DNA of 64,000 nt from Melastoma dodecandrum (lineage: Eukaryota > Streptophyta > Magnoliopsida > Myrtales > Melastomataceae), in contig JARUPY010000524.1 of assembly GCA_029817715.1 (NCBI GenBank), forward strand, positions 62,001 through 126,000, in the 5' to 3' direction. The first letter of the stretch is position 1, and each line of letters begins with the position of its first letter. A program made the translations under genes and the position numbers. A model generated the notes under the pieces. The model was not told where the DNA came from. It searched no databases and saw only the letters and a list, made by a program, of their open reading frames with translations. This document shows positions 1-10,650 of this stretch, piece after piece.

Positions 1-700
1 GCCTGGCTCGTCGACACGCTCGCCGCCGAGGCGGCCGCCGCGCCGGGCGCAGCCCGCATGTCGGCGCTGGCGACGCTGCGGGAACCCGCGCGCCATCCTC
101 CTGGCCCTCGCCGCCATGCTCAACATCGTCGCTATCTACGGCATCAGCCTGTGGCTGCCGCAGATCGTGAAGAGTGTCGGCGGCCTGTCCAACTTCGAGG
201 TTGGCCTGGTCTCGGCTCTGCCTTTCCTGTGCACCGCCATCGCCATGATGCTGAACGCGGCCCATTCCGACGCCCGGGGCGAGCGCCGCTACCACATCCT
301 GGTGCCGGCCGTGCTGGGCGGGTGCGGCTTCGTGCTGGCCGCGCTCGCCACCTCCCCGCTCGTCGGCCTCGTCGGCATCTGCGTCGCCGCCATGGGGATC
401 TGGTGCGCCAATACCGTGTTCTGGACCGTGCCGATGCGGATCTTCTCCGGCGTCTCGGCCGCCGCCAGCCTCGGCCTCATCAACTCCGTCGGCAATCTCG
501 GCGGCTTCGTCGGGCCCTATCTCACGGGTTGGATCCGGCAGGTCTCGGGCGGCTATCCGGCCGCGCTGATCACGCTCGGCGGGGCGCTGGCCTGTTTCGG
601 CGTCGTGGTCTTCGCCTTCCTGAGCGTGATGGAACGTGGGTCATCGCAGGATAGCGCTCCGGCCGGCGTCCGCCTCGCGGCGGGGCGGGACGCGGGATAG
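1..700 (+). pseudogene. MFS transporter, C-terminal part, frameshifted
   Basis: C-terminal half of a major facilitator superfamily permease that begins before the window. The part after position 116 has about five hydrophobic helices with the NSVGNLGGF(V)GP segment common in anion:cation symporters of the tartrate/phthalate type, which suggests an organic-acid importer. Frame 1 is coding up to about position 81. Coding then continues in frame 2 from position 83 (reading NPRAILLALAAM), so one extra G in the GGG at 80-82 breaks the gene. The stop is TAG at 698-700. The substrate cannot be told from this fragment. Confidence 0.75.
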
Positions 701-734
701 GCGCTCCCGAGCAATGCCTCGTGGCTGTCGCGTT

Positions 735-877
735 CCGCCGTCATGGCGAGGAGCGCGAGCGACGCCGCCATCCAGGAGGCCGGTGCCGGAAAAGCCCGGC
801 GGGCGATGTCGTCCCCGCCGGGCAGTGAGGCTCACGCCAGATCTGGATCGCGTCGCTCCGCTCGCGATGACGGCGGA
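735..877. repeat. Inverted intergenic repeat (REP-like)
   Basis: Two arms, 735-775 and 841-877, are imperfect reverse complements built on the motif CGTCATxGCGAGxxxAGCGA. They flank a 65-base spacer between the MFS gene and lon. The motif resembles a dispersed palindromic repeat I recall from many bacterial genomes. Folded RNA would give a long hairpin that could serve as a terminator between the converging genes. Confidence 0.5.
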
Positions 878-916
878 CAGGGCCATGGCGCCGCCCCATC
901 TCCGTCCGGCCGTGCG

Positions 917-2066
917 TCACGCCGCCCGGTCGGTCTCGCCCGCCGCGCCGCCCGCGGCGGCCGGCTCCAGCCCCGCCGCCACCGCCTCGTCGACGCGTTC
1001 CAGCCAGACGAAATCCAGCGTGCCCCGCACGTCCTCGGGGATGTCGTCATAGTCCCGGCGGTTGCGGGCCGGCAGCATCACGCGGGTGATGCCGGCCGCC
1101 GCGGCGGCCAGCACCTTCTCCTTGATGCCGCCGACCGGCATGACGAGGCCGCGCAGCGACACCTCCCCGGTCATCGCCGTGTCGTGGCGGACCGGGCGGC
1201 CGCTCAGCAGCGACACCAGCGCCAGCGTCATGGCCACGCCCGCCGAGGGGCCGTCCTTGGGCGTCGCCCCGGCCGGGACGTGGACGTGGATGTCGGCGCC
1301 CTCCAGCGCCTTGGGGTCGATGCCGAGCGAGGCGGCCCGGTTGCGCACGAGGCTCAGCGCGATCTGCGCCGATTCCTTCATGACGTCGCCGAGCTGGCCC
1401 GTGAGGATCAGCTTGCCGCCGCCCGGCACGCGGCTGCTCTCGACGAACAGGATGTCGCCGCCCACTGGCGTCCAGGCGAGGCCCGTCGCGACACCCGGCA
1501 CGCCGGTGCGCAGCCCCACCTCGCTCTCGAACCGCGTCGCGCCCAGGATGGCGGGGAGATCATCGGGCGTCACCCGGATCTCGGTCTCGCCGCCTTCGGC
1601 GATCCGCACCGCCGCGTGGCGCAGCACCGAGCCGATCTCGCGCTCGAGATTGCGGACGCCCGATTCCCGCGTGTAGCCCCCGATGATGGCGCGCAGCGTA
1701 TCATCCGGGATCTCCACCTGGCCGGGCTTGAGGCCGTTGGCCTCGGTCTGGCGCTTCAGAAGGTAGCGCCGGGCGATCTCGAGCTTCTCGGCCTGGGTGT
1801 AGCCGGCGAGCTGGATGATCTCCATCCGGTCCCGCAGCGGGCCCGGAATCGTGTCGAGCATGTTGGCGGTGGCGATGAAGACCACGCGCGACAGGTCGAA
1901 GGGCGTGCCGATGTAATTGTCGCGGAAACTCGCGTTCTGCTCGGGGTCGAGCACCTCCAGCATGGCGGCCGAGGGGTCGCCCTGCACGCCGCGGCCCATC
2001 TTGTCGATCTCGTCGAGCATCATCACGCAGTTGCGCGCGCCCGCCTTGCGCAGGCCCTGCACGATG

Positions 2067-2123
<57 letters not shown>

Positions 2124-3397
2124 TGCACGCCGCCGAGGCTGACGCGCACGAACTTGCGGTCCATCGCGCGCGCGATCGACTGGCCGAGCGAGGTCTTGCC
2201 GACGCCGGGCGGTCCCGCGAAGCACAGGATCGGCGCCTTGCCGTTCGGGGCGAGCTTGCGCACCGCGAGATATTCGACGATCCGGTCCTTGATCTTCTTC
2301 AGGCCGAAATGGTCGGCGTCGAGCACGCGGCGCGCTTCCGCGATGTCGATCGGCTTCTCGTCCGGGGGTGCCCAGGGCAGTTCCACCATCCAGTCGAGGT
2401 GGTTGCGGATCATGCCGCTCTCGGGCGAGGCGTCGGAGGAGCGCTCGTAGCGGCGCAGCTCCTTGCGGGCCGCGGCCTCGGCCTCGGGCGGCATGCCGGC
2501 CTTGTCGATCGCGGCCGACAGGTCGAGCACTTCCTGGGCCCGGCCGGCGTCGCCCTCGCCGAGCTGCTTCTGGATCGCCGCCATCTGCTCGCGCAGCACG
2601 GCCTCCTTCTGGCGCTCGTCGAAGGTCGCCTTGGTCTGGCGGCCGATCTCGGCGGTCAGCCGCAGCACCTCGATGCGATGGGCCAGGATCGCCGTCACCT
2701 TGTCGATGCGGGCGACGGGGTCGATCGTCTCGATCAGCTCCTGCTTCTTCTCCGCCTCGAAGTCGAGGTAGGCGGCGACGAGGTCGGTCAGGGCGGAGGG
2801 CGAGGTCGCGCCCTGCACGGCTCCGACGAGGTCGGAGGGGACCTGCGGCAGCAGCTGCAGGGCTTCGAGCGCCATGCGCTTCAGGTTGATGAAGCGGGCC
2901 TCGATGTCGGGCGAGCGCTGCTCGGGCTCGGCGACGAGGCGCACGCGGGCCCGGAAGAAGGGCTGCTCGTGCAGGAATTCCTCGACCTGGAAGCGCGATT
3001 CGCCCTGAACCACGACGTGGTGCTGGCCGTCCGGCGTCGAGATGTAGCGCAGCACGTTGGCGACGGTGCCGAAGGAATGGAAGTCGCCGGCCGTCGGGTC
3101 CTGCTTGGCGGCGTCGCGCTGCATCAGGATGCCGATCTGCTTCTCCTCGCGCACGGCCTGCTGGGCGGCCGCGATGGAGGCGCTGCGGCCGAGCGCGATG
3201 GGGAAGACGGTGCCGGGGAACAGCACCATGTCGCGCACGGGCAGGACGATCAGCGTGTCCATGCCGGGCGGCGTGGCCCGCACCGGGTCGCCGGCGCGGT
3301 CGGCCGGAGCGGCCTGGACCTCGAAGACGGCGGGACGGGAGCCGTCGGCGGAGCGCTCGTCCCCCTGGGACGGCGGGTGGGATTCGATATCGATCAT
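917..3397 (-). CDS. lon: ATP-dependent protease Lon
   Basis: Full-length Lon (826 aa), a cytosolic AAA+ serine protease that degrades misfolded and regulatory proteins. The N-terminal substrate-binding domain begins near residue 49 ([14 protein letters not shown]). Walker A GPPGVGKT is at 395-402, followed by a Walker B ending LDEIDK. The C-terminal peptidase domain has the catalytic serine S718 in DGPSAG and lysine K761 in KEK, 43 residues apart as in E. coli Lon. The start at 3397 lies four bases after the hsp20 stop, so the pair is probably one heat-stress transcript. An internal ATG at residue 46 is a possible alternative start. The reading frame is intact. Confidence 0.97.
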
Positions 3398-3401
3398 GTC
3401 G

Positions 3402-3814
3402 TCACGCCTTGTGCAGGCTGATCAGCAGGCAACCGTCGCGCGTGTCGCGGCGCACGCCGTCGTAACGGCCGGGCGGGATCGCGATGCGCCGCTCGAAGCG
3501 GCCCATCGGCAGTTCGAGCCGGTGGATGACGGCGGTCTGGAGTTCGGGGGGGAGGGTGCGGCGGCCCGCCACGAGGACGCTGTCGCCCTCGAGCGAGGCT
3601 TCCACGGCATCGGCGGCGACGCCGGGCAACGACACCAGGATCATCACGGCCGTCTCGGTCTCGATGACGTCGACCGCGGGGGTCCAGGCGGCGGGCTTGC
3701 GGGGCGCCGCGGGGAGGTCTGGGGCCGGTCGGCCCGGCCCTGTGCGCTTTCGGCGCGCGACAGCATGGCGACGGCCTCGGCCCACATCCAGTCGTGCGGA
3801 TCCTGTCTCGGCAT
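3402..3814 (-). pseudogene. Hsp20-family small heat-shock protein, frameshifted near N terminus
   Basis: The alpha-crystallin-type core (WTPAVDVIETETAVMI, then LPMGRFERRIAIPP and ending ISLHKA) is in one frame. The natural start appears to be ATG 3814 in another frame (MPRQDPHDWMWAEAVAML). A one-base indel somewhere around 3710-3760 joins the two. Small heat-shock proteins hold unfolded proteins for refolding or proteolysis, which fits coupling to lon directly downstream. A GTG at 3785 could give a shortened 127-aa product but would drop the conserved N-terminal segment. Confidence 0.75.
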
Positions 3815-3919
3815 CTGTCTCGTATCCGGCTCGGTCCGGAGCGCAACGCTCCGTCCCGGTGATGTGTTGCGAGATCCGTCGGGCGCCCCCGCCGACCGCG
3901 TCGGCGCGCGCGTCGACCG

Positions 3920-4842
3920 TCAGCGCGCCTGCTGGATGGCGGACAGCAGCCAGGGCCCGCCGCGGTCGCGCCGGAAGGTCCAGAGTTCAGTCGATTCCGC
4001 GGGCCGCGACGGGTCGCCCGCCACGATCCGGCCCGTGGCGCGCTCCACCGTCACGTCGCGCAGGGCGAAGCGCATCGCCACGGTGGCGTAGTCGGTCGGG
4101 CCCTCGCGCCACGATTCGGCGAGGTCGCCCTGGAGCAGCCGGGGCTCGCTCACGTCGTTGTGGAGGCCGCGGGCGCGGTTGTCGCGGAGATCCCGGTCGA
4201 AGTTGCGCAGCACCTCGGGCGTGACGAGCCGGCCGAGGGCGTTGACGTCCTCGCGACCGTAGGCGGTCTGGATGTCCACGAGGGCGTTCTCGAAGGCGTC
4301 GAAGTCCCGCGGCGTCACCGCCAGGGGCGCGGCGTCGGGGCGCCGCCCCGGGCCCGAGCCGCCCATCGCGCCGCCCGGGGAGGCGGGGCCGCCGAAGGGC
4401 GCCGGGCCGCCGCGGAACATCGGGCCGCCGGCGAGGCCCGGGGTCCGGCTCCGCAGGGCGCGGAACACCAGGAAGATCAGGCCGCCGATGAGCAGCAGCG
4501 GCAGCAGTCCGAAGCCGTGCCCGCCGAGCAGGCCGAAGAGGCCGGCGCCGAGCAGGCCCGCCGCGAGGCCCGAGCCGAAGCCGAAGCCGCGCGAGGGCGC
4601 CGCGGGCGCGCCGCCGAAGCCGGGCTGGGGCGTCTCGCTGCGCTGGATGGGAGCGGCGCCGCCGGGCGCCGTGCGGGTGAAGCCCGGGCCGAGAAGGTGC
4701 GCGACCCGCGGGACCCGAAGGACGATCCCCCGCCCGCCTTGGCGTCGGCGGTCGTGGAGCCGAGCGGCACGAGGCTCGTCAGGGCCAGGGCGAGGGCCAG
4801 GGCGTGAAAGGTGCGGCGAAGCAGAGGAGACGCGGTCGTCAT
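3920..4842 (-). pseudogene. Tim44-like domain membrane protein, frameshifted
   Basis: The ATG at 4842 starts a signal-like hydrophobic segment (ALALALALTSLVPL). The frame is lost after GSRTFSA near 4690: a CCC-G stretch is one C short. The original frame then encodes a glycine-rich linker, a hydrophobic helix (LLPLLLIGGLIFLVFRAL) and a C-terminal Tim44/MRPL45-type domain (about residues 170-305, from TPRDFDAFENALVDIQ). Tim44-like proteins of alphaproteobacteria are membrane-anchored and poorly characterised. The C-terminal portion after 4468 is intact. Confidence 0.8.
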
Positions 4843-4972
4843 GATGGGCTCGCGGCGCGGGGGGAATCCCCGCCGCTCCCGATATGGTGATGGCCCCGAC
4901 CCCGCCGCAAGGCCGCGCCGACGCGGCGTCACGGCATGGTTGCGCGGGCGTTGCGGCTCCCTGAGGGCAAGC

Positions 4973-5308
4973 TCATTCGCCCGAGGCCAGCTTCAACCCT
5001 ACGATGCCGATCAGGATCAGGGCGGCACTGCCGAGGCGCAGCGCGGTCGCGGGCTCGCCCAGCACCAGGATGCCGAGCAGGAAGGCGCCGAGCGCGCCGA
5101 TGCCGGTCCAGGCCGCATAGGCGGTGCCGAGCGGGAGGGTGCGGAGCGCGGCGGCGAGCAGCAGGAAGCTCGCCGCCGCCGCCGCCAGGGTGACGAGGCT
5201 CGGCCAGAGCCGCGTGAACCCGTCCGAGCGTTTCATGGCGTAGGACCAGACCACTTCGAGCAGCCCCGCCACCGTGAGGACGATCCAGGCCGTGGTTCCG
5301 CCGTTCAT
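4973..5308 (-). CDS. Small multidrug resistance family exporter (SugE/Gdx type)
   Basis: The 111-aa protein has four transmembrane helices, typical of SMR dimers that exchange protons for cations. The essential membrane glutamate is E18 (AGLLEVVW), matching EmrE E14. The motif after it (KRSDGFTRLWPS) favours the SugE/Gdx branch, known for guanidinium or quaternary ammonium export. The start overlaps the last codons of the upstream glycosyltransferase by four bases (stop 5305), so the two are co-transcribed. Confidence 0.85.
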   Translation of the reverse strand: MNGGTTAWIVLTVAGLLEVVWSYAMKRSDGFTRLWPSLVTLAAAAASFLLLAAALRTLPLGTAYAAWTGIGALGAFLLGILVLGEPATALRLGSAALILIGIVGLKLASGE

Positions 5309-6318
5309 CGGGACGCCTCGCGCACCAGCGTCACGTTGGACAGGAACTGGCGGGCGCTGGCCGCCCAGGTATAGCCGAGGGAGAAATCGCGCGCCCGCGC
5401 CCGCGGGATGGAGAGGGCCGCCCGGCAGGCCCGCCCGAGATCCTCGTCGAGCACGCCCGCGCCGCCCTCGCCGATGACGTCGCGCGGCCCCGGCACGGGA
5501 TAGGCCGCCACCGGCAGCCCGCTGGCCAGCGCCTCCAGCATGACGATGCCGAACGTGTCGGTGCGGCTCGGGAAGACGAAGACGTCGGCGCTGGCATAGG
5601 TGGCGGCCAGGGCCTCCCCGGTGCGCGTGCCGAGGAAGCGGACGTCCGGGTAGCGCGCTTCGAGCTCGGCCCGCGCCGGCCCGTCGCCCACCACGACCTT
5701 GGTGCCCGGCAGGTCCAGCGCCAGGAAAGCCTCCACGTTCTTCTCCACCGCCACCCGGCCGACCGACAGGAAGATGGGACGGGGCAGGTCGAGGACCGAC
5801 GTGTCGCGCGGATGGAACAGCCCGTGGTCGACGCCGCGCGACCAGCGCATCACGCGCGAAAAGCCGCGGGCGCGCAGGTCCTCGGCGACGGAGGCGGTCG
5901 ACACCATCACGCCCCGGCCCGCATTGTGGAAACGCCTGAGCCAGGCATAGGACCAGGCGCGCGGCACGGGCGCCCGGGCCGCGAGATAGTCGGGGAAATG
6001 GGTGTGATAGCTGGTGGTGAAGCGGCGCCCCGTCCGCAGGCAGTGCCGCCGCGCCGCGAGGCCCACCGGCCCCTCCGTGGCGATGTGGACGTGGTCGGGC
6101 CGCTGGGCCTCGATCCGCGGCCCCAGCCGGGAGGCCGTGACCAGGGCCAGCCGGATGTCCGGATAGGTGGGCAGCGCCATGGTGGGCCAGCCCTCCGGGG
6201 TCGCCGGCACGACGTCGGCGCCCAGGAGGCCGGCTTCGCGCCGCAGGGCCTCGATGGACCGGACGACGCCGTTGACCTGCGGGTGCCACGCGTCGGTGGC
6301 GACCAGGATCCGCATCAT
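5305..6318 (-). CDS. Glycosyltransferase family 4 (GT-B)
   Basis: About 337 aa. It begins MRILVATDAWHPQVNGVVRS, the N-terminal Rossmann domain signature of GT4 enzymes such as the mannosyltransferase MgtA or phosphatidylinositol mannosyltransferases. The C-terminal domain has the nucleotide-sugar-binding sequence VFPSRTDTFGIVMLEALASG with the conserved E-x7-E. The ATG at 6318 overlaps the phosphatase stop (ATGA); a second ATG lies at 6315. The neighbouring UDP-diacylglucosamine-type phosphatase suggests envelope glycolipid synthesis, but the acceptor is unknown. Confidence 0.88.
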   Translation of the reverse strand: MMRILVATDAWHPQVNGVVRSIEALRREAGLLGADVVPATPEGWPTMALPTYPDIRLALVTASRLGPRIEAQRPDHVHIATEGPVGLAARRHCLRTGRRFTTSYHTHFPDYLAARAPVPRAWSYAWLRRFHNAGRGVMVSTASVAEDLRARGFSRVMRWSRGVDHGLFHPRDTSVLDLPRPIFLSVGRVAVEKNVEAFLALDLPGTKVVVGDGPARAELEARYPDVRFLGTRTGEALAATYASADVFVFPSRTDTFGIVMLEALASGLPVAAYPVPGPRDVIGEGGAGVLDEDLGRACRAALSIPRARARDFSLGYTWAASARQFLSNVTLVREASR

Positions 6319-7127
6319 GCCGCGGCCTTGGCGGCCTCCTCGGCGAGGTCGAGGTCGGCTTCGGAGGGCGCGGCCGCGCCGCCCATCGTCAGCCAGCGCA
6401 TCACTTCGAGCCGGCCGTCCTGGTGTTCGGCGACGAAGGAGCAGGATTCCACGAAATCGCCGGTGTTGACATAGGTGACGCCGTCGATGTCGCGCATGGT
6501 CGGGTGGTGGATGTGGCCGCAGATGACGCCATCGACGCCGTGTTTCACCGCGTCCTGCGATACGACCTCCTCGAAGTCGCCGATGAAGTTGACGGCGTTT
6601 TTCACCCTGAGCTTCGCCCAGGCCGAGAAGGACCAGTAGGGGAAGCCCAGGCGGCGGCGGACGAGGTTGAAGCCGTGGTTTGTCACGAGGGCCGCCCGAT
6701 AGGCCCAGTCGCCGAGCTAGGCGAGCCACACCGCGTAGCGCACCACCACGTCGAAGTCGTCGCCGTGGGTGACGAGGAAGCGCCGCCCGTCGGCCGTGGT
6801 GTGGATGGCGGTGCGCATCACCTCCACGCCGCCGAAGGTCATGCCCACGTATTCCCGGGCGAACTCGTCGTGGTTGCCCGGCACGTAGACCATGCGGGCG
6901 CCCTTGCGGACCTTGCGCAGGAGCTTCTGCACGACATCGTTGTGGCCCTGCGGCCAGTACCAGCCGGATTTGAGCTTCCAGCCGTCGATGATGTCGCCGA
7001 CGAGGTAGATCGTCTCGGCGTCGTTGTGCTTCAGGAAATCGATGATCAGCTGATGCTGGCAGCCCCGGGTCCCGAGGTGGAGGTCCGAGATGAACAGCGT
7101 CCGGTAATGTGCGGTTGTCTGTGTCAT
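6315..7127 (-). pseudogene. LpxH-like metallophosphatase interrupted by an in-frame TAG
   Basis: A calcineurin-like phosphoesterase of the UDP-2,3-diacylglucosamine diphosphatase group, with all metal motifs in order: SDLHLG, GDIIDGW, GNHDE, THGDDFD, GHIHHP. Both halves are in the same frame. The TAG codon at 6719-6717 sits between VVVRYAVWLA and LGDWAYRAALVTN, so a single substitution truncates the protein at 136 of about 270 residues. The downstream half retains only the last histidine motif. The gene is followed by the overlapping glycosyltransferase, suggesting an envelope-lipid operon. Confidence 0.85.
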
Positions 7128-7526
7128 CGCGATACTCGGCGCTCCTTCGTCCTTGCCGGCGACTCGGAACCCGGTCGGCCGCGGGGGACGGATGACGGCT
7201 CGGGACGCGAGGGCGCTGCCCTTTACAGCGTTTCGCGGCGGTGATCGTGTCTAGTCCCGCTTGCGTGGCGCCCGTGTGACGGCCGGTGGATAATGGCGGC
7301 CGCCCCCCCGTGTCGCAATCCCGCCGCCGCAGAACCCTGGGGAGGGTGGCTTTGCTGCAACGCCGCAGCCGGTCCGGGGCGCCGCGGCCCGGCCGCAGCC
7401 GGGATTTTCGGCGGGATCGACGCGATGGCGTTCGATATTGCGAACGAAATCGTTTATCGACACAAACACCGGGGGTCCGGCGGATCGCTGCCGCAGGATC
7501 CGGGCCGGCAGCGAGGAGCGCGGACC
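7128..7526. other. Divergent intergenic region
   Basis: No gene is recognised. It separates the leftward phosphatase operon from the rightward cupin regulator and must hold both promoters. A GAGGAG ribosome-binding site at 7513-7518 decides the downstream GTG start. The other readable frames here are low-complexity shadows. Confidence 0.5.
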
Positions 7527-8144
7527 GTGGGTGTCGAAGGTCGGGACAAGGCGAAGGCGCTGGAAGCGGGAGCCACGGCCCTGTCGGGTCAGCTCGGCCG
7601 CAGCGTGCAGCGCCTGCGCAAGGCCTACAGCCTGTCGCTGTCGGACCTGTCCGAGCAATCGGGCGTGGCGAAGTCCATCATCAGCCAGATCGAGCGCAAC
7701 GAGACCAACCCGACGCTCGCCACCATCTGGCGCCTCGCGCAGGCGCTCGACGTCTCGATCGACAAGGTCCTGCAGGGGGCCGAGGACGAGCCCTTCGTGG
7801 AGAAGACGACGCGCCCCGACATGCCCATGCTGGTGTCGGACGACGGGCGCTGCCGCCTCGCCATCATCGGCTGGATCAAGACGGTCGAGTGGCTGCAATG
7901 GTACGACTTCCGCGCCGAGCCGGGCGGGGTCCTCGAATCGGACGCGCACCAGCGCGGCTCGATCGAATGCCTGTCGGTACTCGACGGCGAGCTCGAAGTG
8001 TCGGTGAGCGGGCGGGTCGAGCGTGCCCGGGCCGGCGACACGCTGCGCTACCGCTGCGACCGCGCCCACGTCATCCGCAACACCGGGACGGTGCCGGCCC
8101 ATGCCACGATGGTGTGCATCCTGAAGGCGGCGGTGATGGACTGA
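7527..8144 (+). CDS. XRE-family regulator with C-terminal cupin
   Basis: The N-terminal helix-turn-helix (about residues 24-80) reads LSDLSEQSGVAKSIISQIER and is followed by a linker and a double-stranded beta-helix cupin (about 105-200) that would bind a small effector. This layout is that of the PuuR-like HTH-cupin regulators controlling amino-acid or polyamine metabolism. I chose GTG 7527 because GAGGAG lies eight bases upstream; the longer frame to 7293 has no comparable site. The target may be the divergent or downstream genes, which is unproven. Confidence 0.88.
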   Translation: MGVEGRDKAKALEAGATALSGQLGRSVQRLRKAYSLSLSDLSEQSGVAKSIISQIERNETNPTLATIWRLAQALDVSIDKVLQGAEDEPFVEKTTRPDMPMLVSDDGRCRLAIIGWIKTVEWLQWYDFRAEPGGVLESDAHQRGSIECLSVLDGELEVSVSGRVERARAGDTLRYRCDRAHVIRNTGTVPAHATMVCILKAAVMD

Positions 8145-8177
8145 TCGGCGCCCCGGCCCGGCCGGCCGGATCGCGGA

Positions 8178-9104
8178 TCAGATCTCGAAACTCGCCACCT
8201 CCTGCAGCGCCGCCAGTTCGGCCGCCGCCTCGCGCAGCAGCGCCTCGAAGGCGACGGACGCCCGGGTCCGGAAGCGCTCCTTGTGGCGTACCAGGGCGAA
8301 GCGCCGCGGGGGCAGGGGATAGTCGATCCGGCACAGGCGTCCCGCCGCGACGTGCGGCCGGGCCACCAGCTCCGACACGGCCGTCAGGGCGGTGCTCCCG
8401 GCGACCGCCGCGCAGACCGCCTCGTTGGTGGGGAGGGTCAGCGACACGCCGAGCCTGTCGGGCGCGATCCCGGCCTGGCGGATCGCCGCCTCGAAGACGG
8501 CGCGGGTGCCGGAGCCCGGCTCGCGCATCACCCACCGGCACGCTTCCAGCGCCGCCGCCGACACGCCCCGCCGGCGCGCCAGCGGGTGCCGCGGCGCCGC
8601 CACGACGACCAGCCGGTCCTCGGCCAGCGGCACGACGGCGAGCCGCGGCTCGTCGATCTCGCCCTCGATGCAGCCGATCTCGGCTTCCCCGGCCAGCACC
8701 CTCGCCACCACGCCAGCCGTGTTGCCCTCGACGAGGCCGAGCGCGATTCCGGCATGCGCCGTGGCGAAGCGCATCAGGAGGGGCGGCAGCCAGTAGCTCG
8801 CCAGGGTCTGGCTGGCGGCCAGGCTGAGCCGGCCGTGCGCGAGGCCGCCGAGCTCCTGCAAGACGAGTTCCGCCGCCCCCGCGGCGGCCAGGACGGCCCG
8901 CGCTTCCGGCAGGAAGGCGCGGCCGCCCTCGCTGAGCTCTAGGCGCCGGCCGACCCGGTGGAACAGCTTCGTGCCGTGGCGGCCCTCCAGCGCCTGGATG
9001 GCCGCCGTCGCGGCGGAGGGCGTGAGATTGCAGGCCCACGCCCCGTTGGTCAGGTGCTGTCGCTCCGCGACGGCGACGAACACGCGCAGCTGATCGAGGG
9101 TCAT
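8178..9104 (-). CDS. LysR-family transcriptional regulator
   Basis: About 308 aa. The N-terminal winged HTH starts MTLDQLRVFVAVAERQHLT and reads NLTPSAATAAIQALE where most members have QSAVSxxI. The C-terminal periplasmic-binding-like effector domain runs from about residue 90. It is transcribed divergently from the PLP enzyme at 9354, whose regulation is therefore the first hypothesis. The 249-base gap between the two would contain the operator. The frame is intact. Confidence 0.88.
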   Translation of the reverse strand: MTLDQLRVFVAVAERQHLTNGAWACNLTPSAATAAIQALEGRHGTKLFHRVGRRLELSEGGRAFLPEARAVLAAAGAAELVLQELGGLAHGRLSLAASQTLASYWLPPLLMRFATAHAGIALGLVEGNTAGVVARVLAGEAEIGCIEGEIDEPRLAVVPLAEDRLVVVAAPRHPLARRRGVSAAALEACRWVMREPGSGTRAVFEAAIRQAGIAPDRLGVSLTLPTNEAVCAAVAGSTALTAVSELVARPHVAAGRLCRIDYPLPPRRFALVRHKERFRTRASVAFEALLREAAAELAALQEVASFEI

Positions 9105-9353
9105 TGCAGGAAATCCGAACGGACCTGGCAGAACATGCGAACGTGTTGAACATGGGCGGGCGGGCCGATCAAGGGGGATCGGAGGCGTCCCAGGCAGCTC
9201 GCCCCATCTCCCGCGCGCCGGTCCCGCCGGGCCCCGCCGGGCGCGCTCCGCCGGACCGGGGCCGCGTTCGCGCGGGCGTGCCCGGGCGTTGTCTCCCATC
9301 GGGGCGGCGGGCGCGGGACCGGCCGCCGCGCCCCGAGACCCAGGAGCGGAGCC

Positions 9354-10646
9354 ATGTCCTTCACGACGCCCAAGCACGCCAAGCGGACCCACATCGGCGA
9401 CCATCGCCTGCATCCCGAGACGCAGATGATGAACTACGGTTTCGATCCCTCCCTGTCCGAGGGCGCGGTGAAGCCGCCGGTCTTCCTGACCTCGACCTTC
9501 GTGTTCCGCACGGCCGAGGAGGGGCGCGACTTCTTCGACATCGTCTCGGGCCGGAAGGAGCTCCCCCCGGGCGAGAGCGCCGGCCTCGTCTATTCGCGCT
9601 TCAACCATCCCAACAGCGAGATCGTGGAGGACCGGCTCGCCGTCTTCGAGGGGGCGGAGAACGGCGCCCTGTTCTCCTCGGGCATGTCGGCCATCTCGAC
9701 CGCCATCCTGGCCTATACGCATCCGGGCGACGTCGTCCTGCACGGCCAGCCGCTCTACGGCGGCACCGAGACGCTGCTCACCCGGACGCTCGCGCCCTTC
9801 GGCATCGCCGCGGTAGGGTTCGAGGACGGCCTCGACGAGCGCGTCGTGCGCGCCGCCGCCGACGAGGCCGTCGGAAAGGGCCGCGTCACGATGATCCTCG
9901 TCGAGACGCCCGCCAACCCCACCAACGCCGTCGTGGACCTCGCCCTGATGCGCGCCATCGCCGACGAGATCGGGCGGCGGCAGGGGCACAGGCCCCTGGT
10001 GGCCTGCGACAATACCCTGCTCGGGCCGGTGTTCCAGCGGCCCCTGGCGCAGGGGGCAGACCTGTCGCTGTACAGCCTGACCAAATACGTGGGCGGCCAC
10101 TCCGACCTGATCGCCGGGGCGGTCCTCGGCTCGCGGGAGGTGATGAGGCCGGTGCGGGTGCTGCGCGGCGCGATCGGCACGCAGCTCGATCCCCATTCCT
10201 GCTGGATGCTCGGCCGGTCGCTCGAGACGCTCGGCCTCCGCATGGAGCGGGCCGACCGCAATGCGCGCGCGGTGGCGACGTTCCTGCGCCACCACGCCAA
10301 GGTCGAAAAGGTGCACTACCTGCCCTTCCTCGATCCCGGCTCCGCCGCCGCCCGCGCCGCGGCCCGCCAGTCGACGGGCGCCGGCTCGACCTTTTCCTTC
10401 GACATCGCCGGCGGCCAGGCGGCGGCCTTCCGCTTCCTGAACGCGCTGCAGATCTTCAAGCTGGCGGTCAGCCTCGGCGGGACGGAGTCGCTGGCCAGCC
10501 TGCCGGCGAGCATGACGCATTCGGGGGTCCCGGCGGAGGTCCGCGCCGCGATGGGGATCCTCGACTCGACGATCCGCCTGTCTGTCGGCATCGAGCATCC
10601 CGACGATCTCGTGGCCGACCTCGCCGAGGCCCTGGCGGCGGCCTGA
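9354..10646 (+). CDS. Cystathionine gamma-synthase family PLP enzyme
   Basis: 430 aa, type I PLP fold of the Cys/Met metabolism family. The pyridoxal lysine is K244 in [15 protein letters not shown], and the phosphate-binding SSGMSA loop and the YSRFNHPN motif are present. The family includes cystathionine gamma-synthase, O-acetylhomoserine sulfhydrylase and methionine gamma-lyase. Sequence alone does not separate them, though the ending ([19 protein letters not shown]) is shared by all. The divergent LysR regulator suggests control by sulfur or amino-acid supply. Confidence 0.88.
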   Translation: MSFTTPKHAKRTHIGDHRLHPETQMMNYGFDPSLSEGAVKPPVFLTSTFVFRTAEEGRDFFDIVSGRKELPPGESAGLVYSRFNHPNSEIVEDRLAVFEGAENGALFSSGMSAISTAILAYTHPGDVVLHGQPLYGGTETLLTRTLAPFGIAAVGFEDGLDERVVRAAADEAVGKGRVTMILVETPANPTNAVVDLALMRAIADEIGRRQGHRPLVACDNTLLGPVFQRPLAQGADLSLYSLTKYVGGHSDLIAGAVLGSREVMRPVRVLRGAIGTQLDPHSCWMLGRSLETLGLRMERADRNARAVATFLRHHAKVEKVHYLPFLDPGSAAARAAARQSTGAGSTFSFDIAGGQAAAFRFLNALQIFKLAVSLGGTESLASLPASMTHSGVPAEVRAAMGILDSTIRLSVGIEHPDDLVADLAEALAAA

Positions 10647-10650
10647 CCCT

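Noticed and set aside
743..3421. 892-codon rightward ORF opposite lon
   Set aside because: It is the antisense shadow of lon in GC-rich DNA; its composition is low-complexity and the leftward frame is an unmistakable Lon.
6315..7127. TAG readthrough or pyrrolysine in the phosphatase
   Set aside because: No supporting machinery is seen, TAG is used as a normal stop elsewhere (for example the MFS gene), and a point lesion is simpler.
8178..10598. 806-codon leftward ORF spanning LysR and the antisense of the PLP enzyme
   Set aside because: Only the last 308 codons (LysR) are real; the rest is shadow of the 9354-10646 gene.
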